Of a stretch of 64,000 bases of DNA, positions 1 to 13,829 are shown piece by piece. The position numbers and the translations under genes were made by a program. This DNA comes from Edolisoma coerulescens (taxonomy: Eukaryota; Chordata; Aves; Passeriformes; Campephagidae). The notes under the pieces are model-generated. The model saw nothing but the letters and a program-made list of their open reading frames with translations, ran no database searches and was not told the DNA's origin. The stretch spans positions 2,162,993 to 2,226,992 of the forward strand of contig VWZW01004324.1 of NCBI GenBank assembly GCA_013397115.1. Direction: 5' to 3'. Position 1 is the first letter of the stretch. Each line of letters begins with the position of its first letter.

Positions 1-3000
1 ACAGTATCTTCACAGAGCTGCGCACTATCACTTTGGCTCCTACACAGTTTAAGGACAAAATCACAAAGCAAGTGCCTACAACATATTTTTTGAGCATCAA
101 AGCTCAGGCTGCTGGTCTGACAGTACAGCTCCAGTTCCAAATCACATCTGTTTACTCACTGTGCCCCAGCCCTGAACTGTGACAGGACAGCCTGGAAAAT
201 AATTTGTGCAACTCCAAATGCTTCAGATTTACTGTGGTCTGCCAGAAAACTGACAGGACAAGTAAAAGATAAAGAATGGTAACTTAGCACAGGCATCATT
301 GCTGCCTTTGAAGAGATATCTGCCAAGCTATTTCCACTGAAAAACAAAGTCCCAATAAAAAAATGCTCCACTTTTCCATAGGAAAAGGAAGGAGCCTGCA
401 CAACAAACTTTGGAGAATGAAGCCTCACGACATGCAGACAAAGTGAAGCAGTTACAGAAAGATGAGTCCAGGTGTGGTGCAGATAGAGATGCAGCCTAAG
501 TTCATCCTAAACTGGAAAAGGAACTGCAAGTTCTAACTCTCCATTTCTACCTCTAGGCATTTATCTTTCAATAAGGTAACCCATGGAGAGCTTTGTTATT
601 CACCACATCTCTGATGAGATCAGAGGAGCCATCCAATTCCTCGGGGAAAATGAAAGTGAGGAATCCTGGAAAGACCCTTTCAAAGAAGTGCTGTATAATC
701 CCTTCCCCATTTGTTTTCCAAATTGATTTTTTTTATTGAAAAACATTGTAAATGGCATAATGCTTTCAAGAGTAGTAGACTTGGCATCAATGTCATTTGT
801 AGGAGTTTTTAGGTCCATTATGGAGTTTGAGGTATGGATGAGGTGAAAGGAGATTACAAACTTCCAGCCCTGTTAGTTAGGAAGATGTACATTTGTGTCA
901 GGCTTTTTTATACTTAAGGGGGAATTTCATTATCCCAAGGATCCTTTTGCCTGGGTTCCTTCTCTTCCATGAATTCTTTCTCTTGAATCCTTTCTTTTTC
1001 AATTTTTTTTCAAAAGTCATGTTCCACATCACAAAAGAAAGGCTAAATCTGTAAAAAAAAGTCCATGAGAGACATTTTTGTCTTAACACTAATATCAACC
1101 TAGGATGAAGCCATGTTTCCACCTCTGTGCTGACTGGACCACATAAAAGGTTTTGACTTCATTTCTGCCTCCCAGATGGCAGATCTATTAAAGTAAGCAG
1201 GAATGCTTTTTTATTTCCTGCTTCAAAAGGTCTTATGCTAAGGCATAAAGGGTCCAAACAAACAACAGAGTATTTCCTACATACAGTGAAAATGCTGTTT
1301 CAGACTCATAGCAGCATCAGTACAGACTCCTGGTCGTTCTACTGCTTCTCAGTTATCTTTTAAATTGTCTGCTCTTAAGCTCTCGGCATTTTTACCAGAC
1401 AGTGGTTTCACTGGCCCCATCAGGCTGCTGTATTTGTGAATAAGCAACTACCTAGTGAGATGTGCTAATGGAAAATGAGTTTAAAGAGTGTGTTCACCCT
1501 CCCTGTATCAGGAAGGCAAGGAAGGGCAGGAAGATGCACCAGGCATAAAGACTTCTTATAATTTCTTTTCTGAAATAGCCATGGAATCACAGTTTTCAAA
1601 TAAAAATCACATTAGTATTGAAATCATCACATACCTATGCATTTTTGATGATCTGTTAATTTATATCATATAGTCTGACCTCTTCCTTATTAACTAAATT
1701 TTTCATTTCACATTCTGTAATGTTTCTCAGCCCACCACTTAATGAATTAGCCACAGATTATGATGTCAGTGACATTCTTGTGTCCAAAAACCTTCACAGG
1801 TGATGTAAAAAATGCACTCAAGTCCCAGAAAGAATTAATTGATTTTAAATAACATCATGCCGTTTGACAGGAGTGGCTTGAATAAGTGATCTTTCCAGCC
1901 AACATGTGTGAACCTCAGACAAGTAAGTCAGAGGCAATTTTATGGATCCTAACTGTATGAGGTCCAAACTCCAAAGGATCTTTCCATTCCCGGACCATAG
2001 CACAATGCTGTGGTTTCTGTTCTTCCACATTACACCCATTTTTTAGTTCTGCTTAGACATCCTCCTGGCTTCCAGGAATAAGGGTCTAGGCAAGCTGTTC
2101 CTTCAGATTAAAGAATTGTGTTTTATGAATTCTACCTTATATTGAACTGCCTGTAATATCTGCAGCTGCTGGATTCATCTTTGAATTCTAGCAAGCAAGA
2201 CCATGAGGAAGGCCGGAGACTTAAGAAGTTGTTCTGTTCACTTTGGGGTTTCTGTGAAGGCAAAACCTAAAGTTCCTCGATCTCTGTATGGTTCTTCATA
2301 TACTCTGTCCTTGTCTTGTCATATTTAAGTGTTTCAAAATCACTTCTCACGTAAGATAATCTAACTTTATCTTCTGTAAGCATCTGCTTCTCTCCTCTGT
2401 TTGAAAAGGGCTGATCGAAGCACAAAGAATGAGCTTAGCGCAGATGCTCTTTTTTCAGATGGTTAAAATGAAGTGAAATCCACCCTTCTTGTCTAAATTC
2501 ACCCTTATTCTCTAAATCCAAGTTTCTGTCCCTTTCCTCCTCTTCACAGAGTCCACCTCCTGAGCCATTAAAAGACAATTTAATTAATGATACTCATTGT
2601 TAGTGCTTAGTCTAGTGTTGCAGTGGGAGGAATTTTGTGCGAGAGTTGAAGGAGAAATAGGTTTATGTAAGTGTTTTATCTGCTGTTGATTTTACTTAGC
2701 AACTGGTGGGGCTGTGCTTAGTGGAGATGTTGTGTAATTGGACTTGTCCCTAAGACTGTAGAACTCACAGATGTGTCTCTGCATCCAAGTTGTCTAGCAG
2801 CATGGAAGTGACCTTCCCTTGTTCTTTTGTGTTGCAATGTAACTTGATAAGAGGCAGGACTTGCCACATTGGCTTGTTCAGAGGTCAATTAAATCATTAT
2901 TCAGCCTGTAATTGACTGAGGACAATGATGGGAAGTGGTGAAATAAATAAATCCATAACCCAAGAATTTAATGTTTGGGAATCTTCCACTAGGGAGGAGT

Positions 3001-3733
3001 TTTTGACACCTTGTCTGTCAGACACGTGTTGGCATTGCACGTTAAGTGTTCTGTGATGCCTTCTCACCTCAGCTCCTGTCTTTGGTAGTGACTGGGGCCT
3101 GGGAGGTCCATGGGATGAACGTGTTGGAAAGAAGTTCCCAGACTCTGTTGTTCCACAAAGATCTTTTGCCAGGTTCCTGAAAAATAGCGCTAGAGAGAGG
3201 CACAACAGAAAGCACTGTACTAACCAAGAAGTTTCTCTGTTTCAGACTTCATATATCTCTGGAGCCATGAGCAGTTCTAAATTTTCTGGATTGTCTCCCT
3301 TATTGATTATTGCTACTTGGCAAAATGACAAGCGTGCCTTTTCCTGATTAGGTGAGGATTGTGTGCCTGTAATGATCAGGGATCTGTCACAAATGCCCAC
3401 AAGAATCACCTTGGGCACATTCTCAGCAGGTGTGAACGATCCAACTCCAAGTCAACTTTTTAAATACATTCCAGCTATTAAGATGAAGTGCATGATCACT
3501 AACTGGAAATAAAGATGCAAAGGCAGGAGAGAATGTGAAAACAGAGTATTACAAATTCCAGAAACAATGGCAGGATCCTTCCCATTATTTGCCAGCATCT
3601 AGACAGTATGGAGACTGGCTAGGATTTGATATAATGCACATTAATCTCAGTAGCTATCTTTCCAGTGTCTTGAATTATATTGTTTCTGAGCAGAATATAA
3701 GACAAAAAATCCCGTGTCAGGTAACGTGCACCC
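1..3733. other. Unique non-coding sequence
   Basis: AT-rich sequence without a repeat family, RNA gene or exon that I can recognise. The short open frames (for example minus-strand frames of 70-100 codons near 0.2, 0.9 and 3.0 kb) have no domain and are about as frequent as expected by chance. Only short A or T runs are visible. Confidence 0.6.
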
Positions 3734-4225
3734 TTAGAGTGCCATTCTCCAAAGCAGTTGTCTTGAGAGTAAAGCCTGCACACCGAAATTGCTCCCTTGG
3801 GCCATAAACAGGGCATAAATGGACAACAGATTGGCAGCAGATGTACAAACCTGTGTGAAGCCAGTATCAGTGTGATGTTTCATTGGATCTTGTTCTGATG
3901 ATTGCATTAGCTGGCATTTTAGGATGATGGAATATACATTTCTCAGCGGCAGAGCTGTTTTCTTCAGAGCAATTTTCCCATCTGTGTCCCTGCCAGACCA
4001 GCTAGCAAGGCAAACAGAGCAAGATAGGTTTGCTGAATGAATGTGTTCCTCATCAGCTTCACAAGTTTCAAGAGGATGCAGTAAATATGCTTTAATTGCA
4101 TATTGTGTTTCAATTATTGCAGTAAACCCATTTAGAGCAAATATAGTGTCGCTGTGCTGAAAGCCTTCAGCCTGTGTTTGCCCAATGTCAGTGGCAGCCA
4201 ACTGTATTTCATTAACTTCTAACAC
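3734..4225. other. Possible conserved non-coding block with a 163-codon chance ORF on the minus strand
   Basis: A minus-strand frame stays open for 163 codons, among the longest in the window, but it has no recognisable domain, no splice context and a weak start context. The plus strand between about 4070 and 4215 carries AT-rich regulatory-looking words: a POU-like 'taattgcat' run, 'caattattgcag' and 'tttcattaac'. Low stop density plus such motifs can mark a conserved enhancer. I cannot test conservation, so this is inference; a chance ORF in unique sequence is the main alternative. Confidence 0.25.
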
Positions 4226-7200
4226 TCAGCACACTTCTCACTGTTTTGACTGTGCTGTTTGTTCCTGCCTTGTTCACTCGCTTGCAGTAATCTCCGGAAT
4301 CAAAATGGCAACAAGATCCAAACTTAACAGCTTTGTCCTTCATTACTGACAGTAGCACAGCAAGGAACATCATTGGGGTATCTGCTGAGGAAAAGCAAAT
4401 TTCTTTGGGATCATTCTCTTCCAGGTGTTCAGAAAAACACATTTAGGCAATGGACACTTTACTCAGGGAATGACTCCCACTGCAGTTCAGGGAGATGCTG
4501 GGCCAGAGATGTAAATCCAAACCAATACATGACACAGCTGCACTGTCACCCATAAGCAAGAAGGACTTTCACACTGAACTAAGCAAATAGAGGTAGGCAG
4601 GAGAAAAAACTGGGCAGGTGGCTCTTCCGAATTCCCCACTTCATCCTGTATGTCATAATTCTTACCTATCCCAGATACTGGACTTACTGACCTGCTGGTC
4701 ATACTGACCAGTTTACTGACCATGAATTGATGGGGCAGAAACAAATAAAGACAGTACTACCTTCCCTCTGCTTTGAAGAATATAGGGAATAATAAAATCA
4801 GCACTTCTGCTCAAATGCTTAATCTTATACATTGGCTGGTAGCCAAAGAAAGGGCTTCTTTAAGTGCCTGTGTTAACACCACAGTAATGTCTATGTGCAG
4901 TGTGGATGTCCCTTCTGACTGTGTCATCTCTCACACAAGGTGACACTACAGGTGGACCAAAACCAAGGCCAGCTGGGGGGCATACCTAGAGAGGCAATGA
5001 AGTGGAGTCAGCTTTGCTCTCAACAATGTGTAGCTTCTCAAAGCCTTTCTCCAGTTGTCTAAAGCATGGCTTTACATCCAAAAAATGTGAGTATGAGTGG
5101 CTCAATTATATATAAACCAGATGGCGTATATTTTTGCAGTCTAAAATTATACTGCTCCCCAAAAGAGTCTGAGAAATGGAAAGAAATAGATTATGAGGAG
5201 CTGTACTAGTAATTCATTTGTCGCTAAAAATAAAATAGAAATTAGAGACCAGGAATGCTATTACATTTGAAATGAAGTAGAGAATTTTTGCCAAAGCTTT
5301 CACTGTGGATTTGCTTATTTTCTTGTCATTCCTATGCCTCAATTGAATTTCCAGAGCATCACTGATGTAATTTTTTATTGAAGACATGCCAACTAGCTCT
5401 ACAGTCATTGGGACAGTGGGGAATTCTGAGCATTCACCAGCAGCCCAGAGTCTAAACACTCTTGTTTTCTGTGTGTGTGTTCGCCTGATAAATTCAAAGC
5501 AGACACAGTCTGTCTGATTTTCCCAAGCAGGCCTCTGTATATGAGAACCAGAAAGCAAAACGAACTCCAAGCAGGGAGCAGACCTTGTCTGGAGAGCTTT
5601 CATATGCCTCCAGATTAGAGACTTGTTTATCTAGGTTAGGGGTTTTTTTGGTTGGAACAGCTGTCTGATGTGGAACTTGCCCCTCCTACAGCAGAGATCA
5701 TGCCATGATATGGAATAAAACCAAACAAAAGCAAATAATTAAGGAGAGAAAGAAAATTCCTTGTAAGCCAGGGTAAGGAATAAATGGCAGTTAGGTTCAA
5801 AGCTGAGTAAAGCGATTTGCATAAACTACAATTTGGTTAAACATGTTTGTTGGTTCCACAGAGAGTTCAGCTCAGATAACTGATAGGTTTGTGTGATACC
5901 ATGGATAGCTTTCAACATTGCATTTAAGGTATTTATTCATTCAAAGAAGCCAGAGCCTTCTGTTGTCCCACAGGTTTTATTCCACCTTCATTCACAGAAT
6001 GGTCCTGCTGGTGATCCCTTTCAGCCTGATCTTTTTTAGCAGTATTATACTAGATCAAAAATCTAACTAAATTCAGAATTTAGACATCAGGAAATGACAT
6101 ATTTTTAAAAATCCAGTCATGAAAACAAAAAGAAAAATCTGTCCCCAATCACTTTTCTGAAAATGAGAAGATGGGGAAAACGAAGAGATCAAAGATTGCC
6201 TATCAGATGCCATGAGACTCCGAGTGCAGCAGAACACCTTCAGCAAGTCTGTGCTTGATCTGTTCCTAGAAAGCAGGACACCAGACCCTGCACCAGGAAT
6301 GTGCTCACCCAAAGCAGCTTGGCTGGAATGTCATCTCTGAGAGGAGGATGAGAAAAAGGGAACAGGGATGAGGACAGTTAACTTGGGCCTCTCCAAAGCA
6401 CAGACAGAGAAGCTGAAGGTCAATAAGAAGGATGAGTTCTTCTTTGTGCATGTGGTAGGGCAAAAAAGCTTCCATCTAAATGTTTCTAAGGGATTTGAAA
6501 AATCTTATTTCAGATCATGTAGGTGACAGGACTTTTACCACTTCCTTGAAAATTGGTATAATTTAATTCTTTGAAGCCCCTTAAGGCTTGTGAGGGGTAT
6601 GTTGCAGGTATTAATAATGATAATAATGCTAGACTTATGTAAATTTTAACCTTTCTGGCAGTACCTTTTCAAAGGCTTTTTTCTTCTTCTGCGATGTGAC
6701 ATCTTTAGAAAATTTAATGAAATAGGCTAAAATAATTTGTTTTAGAGTTTTGGATTAATCTGGAACTTCTGGAAGGAGAGTTATGGGCCAAATTTGACAG
6801 TCCATATATGAAGTAATCTCCTATAGATTCAAAGGACCTTAGGGTAAAGAGATGAACAGTGCTGGTTAAAGTTTTCTTTAGCATCAGAAAGTTCACTCAG
6901 ACAGTGTCTATGACTGCTTCTGTGTTCTTTCTGTGAATGTTTGCTGCAGTCAGATTTCATTCACAGAAATATTCATGAAAAGAAGGCATGAGAGATATTT
7001 GCAGGTGTGTGTGTGGGGATGTGCTTGTGTGTGCTTGGAATGTTTACACTGGAAGCTTTGACACAGGCACCATGAAGGTGTAGGGTAGATAAGAGGAAAT
7101 CCACCTTGGGAACACATGGAACGATGTGGGGCCTCTGTGCCTGAGCCAGTAGCTGCTGGAAGTTTTGTCTGCACAGCAGGAGCTGGGAAAACTTTCCAGA

Positions 7201-8639
7201 TCCTGGATAAAAAAAATCATGTTTCAAGACTCTGTGCTGCGATGAGACACAGATATTTGCAAACTTATCACCCTTCCAAAACTTGGTTCCCGTGGGAAGG
7301 GAACGCTGCAGGCTGGAAGGGGCACACAGCACATCTCTTAGCTCCTAACCTGGGAAGCAGAGCCCATCGTGGGCTCCTGGCATTGTACATCATTATCTAA
7401 CCCAGGCTCTTTATTCTCCTGGTAAATCTTCCTAGCACTACTAATGCTGAGCTGTTTCCAGGGATTCTTTAGAGCAAAAAGGTGTTACTTCAAACTTTTC
7501 ATTGGAAGTGCACATTCATAAAAATTAAAAGGATTATAAAAAGAAAAAATGCAGCTATTTTTTTTTTTTCCCCAACTGCAATACAGAATGAGCTTTGAAC
7601 CACCTCTGCTGTAAGGAAGATGATGCAAAATCTCTGAGTTTTTCCTCTCAGGACTCCCTCGTGGGTTTGCCTGTGTTTTACCCAGAGAGGACTGCTTTTT
7701 CCCCACACTCTCTATGGAAAAGCCTGTGCTGCCTAAGCACAAACCTGGCAGATTTCCCAGGAATCATCTGGAGTAAATGCCAAGCAGAACAGCTGGGCTT
7801 TTACCTTTACTCTGAGCCCACAAACCCTGAGCCATGTGCCTGCGCATGCCTCTGCTCCCAGCTGGAGCAGCACGGGAGTGTCTGGGTAAGAGCTCTGGGC
7901 TGTGCACAATACAGGCAATACTTCCTCCCATTGATGGAAAAGTTTCAGTATCAAGTGGTGTCAATAAAAATTGCTTTATTAAAGATGCTAATTCAACAAA
8001 GTTTATAAAAGTTTTTCTCAATTTTTCAGTAGCTAGACTGCGCTCTATACATGTATCCCAAACGAACTGTACTGCCTTATTTCTTACATATTATATATTT
8101 CACTGTTATGTTTCATAAAAATTTGTCTCCAGGAACAGCAACCATTTTATTCTGAGTCTCAGCAGCTACATGATCATTTCAGGGACTCTCATTCACAGAG
8201 TAAAACCAACAACTTCAGTGAAATGACAATGAACCATATGTGTGTACATATGCAACCAGTATATTTGCATAAACATGCAGCTTATGGATTGTTTCTATTA
8301 GACCCCCTTTTCCACACTCAACAACAGCAGAGCACAATCCTTCATCAAAAATATAATTTTTTGAAAGCATGGACTAAAAGAAACAGATTGTAAATGTAAT
8401 TAATCAGACTAATTCACTAAGAACACATTTTCTTGTCTCCTTGAATATTTATTTCTTACTGCTAATTGAGCAAATCTTTCTAAAGAATTCACCAGAAAAC
8501 AGACACATTATGTAAAAGAGATAACCCTCTTGGGCTTTCAATTATTGTTTTGTAATAATTGTATTGTATTACTTGTTTGAATGTTGATGCCTTGGAAGCC
8601 AAGACCCTGTTCTTTCTGTCCAACCCAATACAGCTAATA
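4226..8639. other. Unique non-coding sequence with short TG-rich and T-run patches
   Basis: No recognisable gene or interspersed repeat. A short GT run lies near 7003-7015 and a T12 run near 7558-7569. Overlapping open frames at 7.1-8.0 kb on both strands have no family resemblance and are treated as chance. Confidence 0.55.
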
Positions 8640-9500
8640 CAGGATGTGCTCCCCCTCTTGCTCTCATTCTTCCAAATATGTACCTATCACAGGCAGAGAG
8701 ATTCAGTTCAATATTTTTTCTGATGCTAGACTCCAGATTTCCTCTTTCTCAGTGGCTGCGAAGGGGCAATCCATCAACTCCCACAGGCTCCTGTTCCACG
8801 GGGTGCAGCCTCTGTACAGTGACTTCCTACAGCAGTTCCTTCTATTCTTCCCACTCTGTTACAGCCCTGGCTTACCTCAGATTTTTCTTCACTGTTCTAA
8901 TTTCTCTTTTGGAGATCTCGATTTTGTCTACATCATGGGTTAGGAGTTCATCTCTAATTTTACTCAGTCTGTTCACCTCCTACCCTTGTCTTAAACAAAC
9001 ACCCTCCTTACTTGCTTTTAATCTTCTCCTGCCTTTCATACTTAGTGAAACAGATGCAATTCGGACTCTCTCATCCGTGTTGTTTCCTTCACTGGTGTAA
9101 TTACACAGCTTTGAGGTAGGAAGCTCACTCTGTATTGAATAATTCTGTTGAGGATGTTGAGGAATCTCTGCGTGTATTTGAGATGAACCTGACTTGGATT
9201 TCATCAGTCTTTTCTTGAATGGTTCAAAGTGGAGATGAAGAAGGAAAGCAGGACCAGAAATGTAGTCCATCACAGCAGCTGGGATTACAAAGCTTGGTCC
9301 TGTTTTTAGTTTTCTAGCCATGTGCTAATTGCCTCACCCAATCCCCTGTTCCTGGTGCTGTATTCTCTCCTTGGTCTCCTGCAGGAACTTCTTCACGTTC
9401 ACTTCCTCCTCCATTTCTCACACCACTTCTCTTTCTCTGTTTTTCTCTGGACATTTTGATTACTGACTTAATATCTCTTAATTCAAAAGTTACCCTAAGT
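8640..9500. other. Pyrimidine-rich (plus strand) block
   Basis: About 0.85 kb in which C and T clearly outnumber A and G on the plus strand, including many 'cttct' and 'tcctt' words. Frames open on both strands here follow from the skew. It could be an eroded minus-strand retroelement or simply compositionally skewed DNA; I cannot assign a family. Confidence 0.35.
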
Positions 9501-10639
9501 TTGGCCCAAATCCTCTGCCCATGTAACTCAGAGTCAGCGTGCTGGAGTCAGTAGCACTGTTGTTGTCAGCAAAGGACCTGTATTTTTAAATTTTATTGCC
9601 CTTGAAGGATATAAATATTTATTCACACAGTTACTGATCTTAAACTCAGGACAAATATGTCTAAAGTCTTGATGAAATGGAATGTCGTAATCTGTTCACC
9701 AGCTTCAAAATTCTTGGAGAATATCACAACTTAAAAATTCTGATTTCTTTATTTATTTGCCCTTTCATCCACCTTGCTTTGGGCTCCTATCAGTTCTGCT
9801 GGTGAAGGCCAAACTTTTAGCTGCTCTTACATTTATGGAATGCCTTTAGCCTGAATGCTTAGGAGTGGTTTCAGCCTTTTTAGATCCCTAAAAATATCCT
9901 TTCTTTTTCAATGCCTTGTACTATTCTTTGCTTATCTTGGTGTAGTTGTCATAGTCATTGCATCATCCCTGCATGCTGCAGTTCCTAAAAACCCATAGGA
10001 AGCAGAAAAAATAAAACTGATGGAAAAAACCCACAGCACAAGGACATCTGCCAGCTGCTACAAAGAGGTGTTGGGAAAAATTGACTGTATAAGTCAAAAT
10101 GAAAAAAAAAAAAATGATGTTAATATTGTTACATGAGGTATTTTCCAAAAAAGGTCAGATTTTATTTTAGCTTTAATGATTTTTAGTACCTAAAACTTCC
10201 AAAGGAACTGATAATGGTTTTCTGCAAGACTTCGTAAAGTTCATACAAAGTTAATAGTTAGATATCCTGTACTTCTGTGTGTCCCACATCTACCCTTTAG
10301 TTTAGCTAAAAGTTTTAGCTTGGAAGTAGTCAATGATCATAACAATACACATGTATTTCAGGCAAACAAGGTAATTATAACATCAGAAAAAAGGTTCTAC
10401 TCTTACTCTCACTGATGGTGGAACTTTGACATATAGATTTTAATATATATATATTCAGATACGGGCATAAGGGTGGCAACTGGCAGCAGAAATGTAGGGA
10501 ATTACCTCGATTTTAAGCTATTTGTGACTCAGACATTCAGACATTTGCTATCAAAGTTGTTTTATTTTATTCTTTTTACTTCTTGTGTAGCTATCACTCC
10601 TTGTTTGGAAATCTTAGAACTGACTGCAGCATAAATGCA
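9501..10639. other. Unique non-coding sequence
   Basis: AT-rich, with an A13 run at 10102-10114 and a short 'tatatatatat' stretch near 10442-10453. Nothing else is recognised. Confidence 0.55.
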
Positions 10640-10668
10640 TAATAATAATAATAATAATAATAATAATA
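10640..10668 (+). repeat. (TAA)n microsatellite
   Basis: An uninterrupted trinucleotide run of TAA, 29 nt or about 9.7 units, followed by 'gtaattttttt'. Seen directly. Perfect runs of this length are usually length-polymorphic. Confidence 0.95.
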
Positions 10669-10894
10669 GTAATTTTTTTCAGTGCCTGATGAAGCTTTTG
10701 TTAGTTTACAAATTATGGCAGACCTTTAATCAAATGCCCTAACAAATGAAACCCATAGTGTCATTTAAAGTTGTGCTGCCTTGTTTCTGCAAATATAAAC
10801 ATTGGCATGGGGTTTTTTTCTTAAAGTCATTAAGCTGTCATATGAGTTTTCTGCCTTTCTGTGCTGCTTGTCAAGCTTTTTGTGTATCCATATC

Positions 10895-11045
10895 TTGAAG
10901 AGCAGCGACAATGAGAACGGAAGCTCAGGAAAGAGGCCTGGCAGTTTAACGAGGCCTGGGTAACTTATGCCTCGCCAAGGGGATCCCAGGCACTTTCGTC
11001 TGAGTCTGTCCTTCCCCTGCCTGCCCCCGAGGCCAGGGCACAGTC
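10895..11045. other. Small CpG-rich, GC-rich patch in AT-rich surroundings
   Basis: Within about 150 bp there are at least six CpG dinucleotides (in agCGac, aaCGga, aaCGag, ctCGcc, ttCGtc, ccCGag) and C-rich runs such as 'ctgcctgccccc', while the flanks are AT-rich and nearly CpG-free. This could be a small regulatory island, a young insertion or a constrained element. No convincing exon is seen on either strand. Confidence 0.4.
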
Positions 11046-13245
11046 TGACACTTTGGTTGTGAACACATCCTCAAGGCAAGAATGGGCCAAAAGGTGGCAT
11101 AAGTAGGGCAAGAAATGGATATACCTCTATACCTATATGCTTCCCCCCTTGTAAATGGGGATTGGAGGTATTTGCAAATTGAAAGGGGTCAAATCTTACC
11201 AATTCTTGACTTCTCACATCTGAGGAGTAGTGCTGGGATTGAGCTTTTCACTACACACAAGATTTCTTCTGGAGGGAACGAGTTAGTTTACTCAAAAATG
11301 CAGTAATATATGTTTAGTGTAGGTGGTGAGGATGTCAAGACCTAAGATTGAACCAGTCAGATAAAATATTTGACAGAAATAGACACACCCTGCGAACCAT
11401 GTGTTTTCCATCTGTGTTGGCACTGTAGTTCAGCTATGGAGATACTCCTCCAATACAAAAGATCTGCCTCAAACCTGTCAGTAGTAATCTTTCAGTTAAA
11501 TCCATTGATCCCTGTGTTTGGGCACAGGCATTGGGCTGTAGCTGTATCTTAACTTCCAGATTAAGAAACACAAATCCGAGTCCAGGTGCTTGTGTGATTC
11601 ACTCACTGAGTACATAACGAACCATTAAAAATGGCTTGGAGAATAGTTCAGTCCCTGGACCTGAAGCTGCAGGCATAAAATATCTGGACAGACAGATAAA
11701 ATACTCATTGAAATGCATTAAAATTACACAAAAGTTAGATGGTCATTTTTTTTTTCTTGAGCATACTGTGCCACATAAAATCCCTGTATGTAATCACTAT
11801 TACAGCTCTAGTAATGTGGTTTATTTTGCCACCTGAAGCCTTGTGTTAAGATGCTGAAGAGAGGCGCATCACACAACTACATCTGCTTATTCTGTATGTT
11901 AAATAAATGGTCTTTCAGCTCCAGGGTGTTTGATGCCTGTAATTATATTTGATAGCAGTGTTTTATTATTAATAGGCTTTCAACTGGGGAGGCTCCACAG
12001 GCTCTGCACTTGAGTTTCCTGACCTTCTAGTTTGCGGACAACTGAAACCTGTGTCATATTGGCTGTAAGGAAGGGCCCTTGGTGTCCTTTTTCTGATTTA
12101 AGGAGCATGAAAGAACCATTGCTCCTTGAAACACTGTGCTGTTTAGAGACACCTTTACTGCCTTTGTGAGCCAACCTGCCTATTGGTGGTTTTTTTTGAC
12201 TTTTTTATTTTGTTTTTCTTTGCTTTGTTTTGTTGGTTTTTTTCAAATGTTCAGAAGATTTCATTTAGAAAAGGAAGGGAGAGATGCTAAGAAAGGTTTG
12301 CACTGGTAGAACCTGGATTATGTACCACTGAAGGCAGCTGTAGCAGCAATGTTAACTCCCACCTCCAGACCTTTGTGCCCGTTGATCAGGGTTGTCAGCT
12401 CTTGGGTAATGTCTTTTCCTGTTTTAAAAAATTTAATGTGCTATCAAGGCATTGGTACCACAGTTAGAAAAACATCTATCCTAGATTTTCCAAAATTGCT
12501 GGTGAGACTGAAATCCTCACGTCTGGGAAACTCAGAGTGATACACCTCAAATTTCATGCCAGCTCGACACCAGCACAGAGCATGTGTCAGCCAATATCAC
12601 CAGTCCTATAAAAGTTTTTCTCTTAACCTCTGGCCACTTTGGAGCTAATACAGGCACAATTTTTCAGAGGTAAGCAAATCTATGTTGCACTGTTAGTCAG
12701 TAAACTGGCAAAGGCAAAACACTACTTGAGACATGAGCTCCTAAACTTCAAAGATGCTCTTGAACCTCTTAATGTGGCCAATGCCAAAATCAAAATTATA
12801 ACTGTGAACAGTCATAATCCACTTTTGTAGCATCATGCAACTTCCACAGTATATAGTCACTATATAATAATGCAAATATTTTTCATCTCAGGAGTTCAGA
12901 CTTTAATCCAGTTTAAATCACTGAAGGGGTGCTGAGCACTCAGTTCTTCCATTCTTGGAAAATACTTTCCCTGTGCCTCATGGGAGGCTTGTAAAATAAC
13001 AGCTGCATTTGTGAAAAAGAGCACAAATAATATCACTGGGACTTGTTGAATTCCACCATCAAAGTTTTCTGCACTCCGCCATTAAGGAGACTATAGCTGT
13101 GGGTTAGATAAATAGGACAAGAATTATTTTGACCATTTTATGATCAGTAAAGCTAGACATCCAGATATTTCAAAGGTGCCTGGAGATTTTCCATGTCTCA
13201 GCTTGTATTTGCTCAGTTTGGGGTACTTTATGTTGAAACGTGCCA
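11046..13245. other. Unique non-coding sequence
   Basis: No recognised repeat or exon. A T-rich low-complexity patch with 'gttttgttgg' words lies near 12186-12244. Frames of about 60 codons at 11.1-12.8 kb are chance-level. Confidence 0.55.
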
Positions 13246-13740
13246 TCAAGTGAGGAGTGCAGCTGAGTGAGAGCTGATAGCTCTGGGCATCTGGGGCATC
13301 AGAGTCAACCTCAGGGATCGGCATTCCATCAGCCTGGCCCAGCAAGGCACAGCCTGGTGAGCTTTGAAATCATACACTGTATGGCTCGTCCTAGGTGGGT
13401 GCCCAACAGGCAGACTTGGCAGCCTGTGGGATTCCCTACAACCATTGGCTTTTGGATCCAGTACAAAGCATTGTTTTTTCCATATAAATCCCATCACGCC
13501 ACTGTGCACAGATGCACGGAGCCGTCTTGGAGCAGCTGCATCTTCTCCACATATGAGCTGTGCAGGTGGTGTAGCCGTAGCTATTTGTTTCCCAAATGTC
13601 ATGGCTACTCCCTTCTAGGAACTGTAGAACAACTCTTAAATCTTTGCCATAATCAAGTGGTAAACACCACCGTCAAACCTCATGAATATTCACATCAGAA
13701 TAATTCAACTGAAGTCCCAAGGGGCCAGGGAGCCAATTGA
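13246..13740. other. Overlapping long open frames in a CpG-enriched patch, identity unknown
   Basis: Three overlapping frames are open here: plus strand 157 codons (13267-13740), plus strand 84 codons (13364-13618) and minus strand 118 codons (13246-13602). Between 13380 and 13620 there are about five CpGs, more than in the flanks. I find no domain in any frame and no terminal repeats or poly-A. Possible readings are an old processed pseudogene, an old mobile-element fragment, or unique GC-richer DNA with few stops by chance. Confidence 0.25.
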
Positions 13741-13829
13741 AAGCTCATATATACAGTTGTCTGGTTAAATGATGGGTCTGAACAATACTTCACCATCCAA
13801 ATGACTCAACATGACACGTAAATAATTGC

